From contig CANEVH010000007.1 of NCBI GenBank assembly GCA_947442105.1, positions 1 through 64,000 of the forward strand: DNA of 64,000 nucleotides. The letters are read 5' to 3'. The DNA comes from Comamonadaceae bacterium (lineage in GTDB: Bacteria; Pseudomonadota; Gammaproteobacteria; Burkholderiales; Burkholderiaceae_C). Positions 63,657 through 64,000 of the stretch are shown piece by piece. How positions within the stretch are numbered: position 1 is the first letter of the stretch; each line of letters starts with the position of its first letter. Position numbers and translations under genes: made by a program. The notes under the pieces were generated by a model that was not told where the DNA came from, ran no database searches, and saw only the letters and a program-made list of their open reading frames with translations.

Positions 63657-64000
63657 TCAGGCGGCGTAGTGCCAGTTGCGCTGCGCCGCCAGCACTGCAT
63701 CCGGGTAGGGGCGCTTGCCGCGCGAACCGTTGTAGCGCCCCAGCGCCATGAAGATGTCCCCCTTCTCCCGGTCTAAGTAGTGGCGCAAGATCACGCAGCC
63801 AAAGCGCAAATTCGTCTGCAGGCCGAATAAAACGCTCTCGTCCCCCTCACCGATCAGGCGCACCCAAAACGGCATCACTTGCATGTAGCCCCGCGCGCCT
63901 GCGCTACTGACTGCATGTTTGCGAAAGTTGCTCTCCACCTGAATCAGCCCCAGCACCAGGGAAACGTCCAGCCCGGCGCGCTTGCTCTCGTACCACACGG
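63657..64000 (-). CDS. Lytic transglycosylase (SLT domain), 5' end missing
   Basis: The C-terminal 114 or so residues of an SLT-type lytic transglycosylase, which cleaves peptidoglycan between MurNAc and GlcNAc. Seen are LVLGLIQVESNFRKHAVSSAGARGYMQVMPFWVRLIG with the catalytic Glu in ESNF, and ILRHYLDREKGDIFMALGRYNGSRG. The frame has no stop before the window edge, so the N-terminus, including any signal, is cut off. It converges with grxD. Confidence 0.93.
   Translation of the reverse strand, partial: VWYESKRAGLDVSLVLGLIQVESNFRKHAVSSAGARGYMQVMPFWVRLIGEGDESVLFGLQTNLRFGCVILRHYLDREKGDIFMALGRYNGSRGKRPYPDAVLAAQRNWHYAA

Noticed and set aside
63650-63664. CCGCCCTCAGGCGG as a terminator for grxD
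   Set aside because: The stem is short, overlaps the stop codon of the converging gene and has no T tract.
1-64000. CRISPR array or Cas genes
   Set aside because: No regularly spaced 25-40 base repeats and no Cas-like proteins were found.

Overview
The window looks like a chromosomal segment of a betaproteobacterium, most likely a Burkholderiales/Comamonadaceae member of the Rhodoferax-Polaromonas-Limnohabitans kind. The evidence is the high GC, the overall protein character, and gene orders typical of that group: DUF971-ubiE-Tim44-ubiJ-ubiB-fmdB-DUF502-aspS, rhodanese-grxC-secB-gpsA and hemA-prfA-prmC. No virus, plasmid backbone or CRISPR array is visible. Taxonomy is inferred from protein character and gene order only.

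Left end (1-4300): the start of an IS630-like transposase runs off the edge. It is followed by a type I secretion pair on the minus strand: an ABC exporter with a degenerate C39-like domain and an HlyD adaptor. Neither a TolC protein nor a substrate is in view. Flagellar block (4363-13828): a sigma-54-type promoter precedes an enhancer-binding regulator of the FlrC/FleQ type. Then come fliE, fliF, fliG, fliH, fliI and fliJ, and two uncharacterised genes coupled to fliJ by ATGA overlaps. Each of the three longer gaps in this block holds a different short tandem repeat (13-, 11- and 8-bp units).

13.9-20.5 kb holds a membrane-anchored alpha carbonic anhydrase with a long N-terminal extension, a small secreted protein, pyrF, a glutathione S-transferase, a DUF218 protein, a CNNM/CorC-type membrane protein and apaH. 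20.7-26.5 kb is a minus-strand run: an RhlE-type helicase, dcd, tRNA-Pro(CGG), an orphan ParA/MinD-like ATPase, gpsA, secB, grxC and a rhodanese. 26.6-29.7 kb carries gpmA, a ctpA protease and moeB.

29.8-35.8 kb (minus) holds a small lipoprotein, a YebC-family regulator, a DUF429 protein, a BLUF blue-light receptor directly behind folE, and nudB-endonuclease-clsB packed with 2-nt gaps. folE and nudB are successive folate-pathway enzymes. At 35.9 kb a tandem glycine riboswitch leads into a DadA-like amino-acid dehydrogenase, followed by an orphan ABC ATPase and an unknown membrane-anchored protein. A strong hairpin separates these from the convergent aspS/ubiquinone cluster (38.9-46.3 kb). A 1309-residue FAD/Fe-S dehydrogenase follows.

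50.4-64 kb holds ugpQ; a DUF2975-XRE pair fused by overlap to a frameshifted S9 peptidase; a GNAT/membrane pair; hemA-prfA-prmC; a haloacid dehalogenase gene with an in-frame amber codon; a lower-GC island with a TumE/TumA-like toxin-antitoxin pair and a small extra gene; leuA; a zinc-ribbon protein; slyD; grxD; and the end of a lytic transglycosylase.

The most interesting items are the flagellar-operon repeats with the sigma-54 promoter, the glycine riboswitch on an amino-acid dehydrogenase, the folE-BLUF coupling, the toxin-antitoxin island, and two neighbouring disrupted genes whose remaining catalytic residues are intact.
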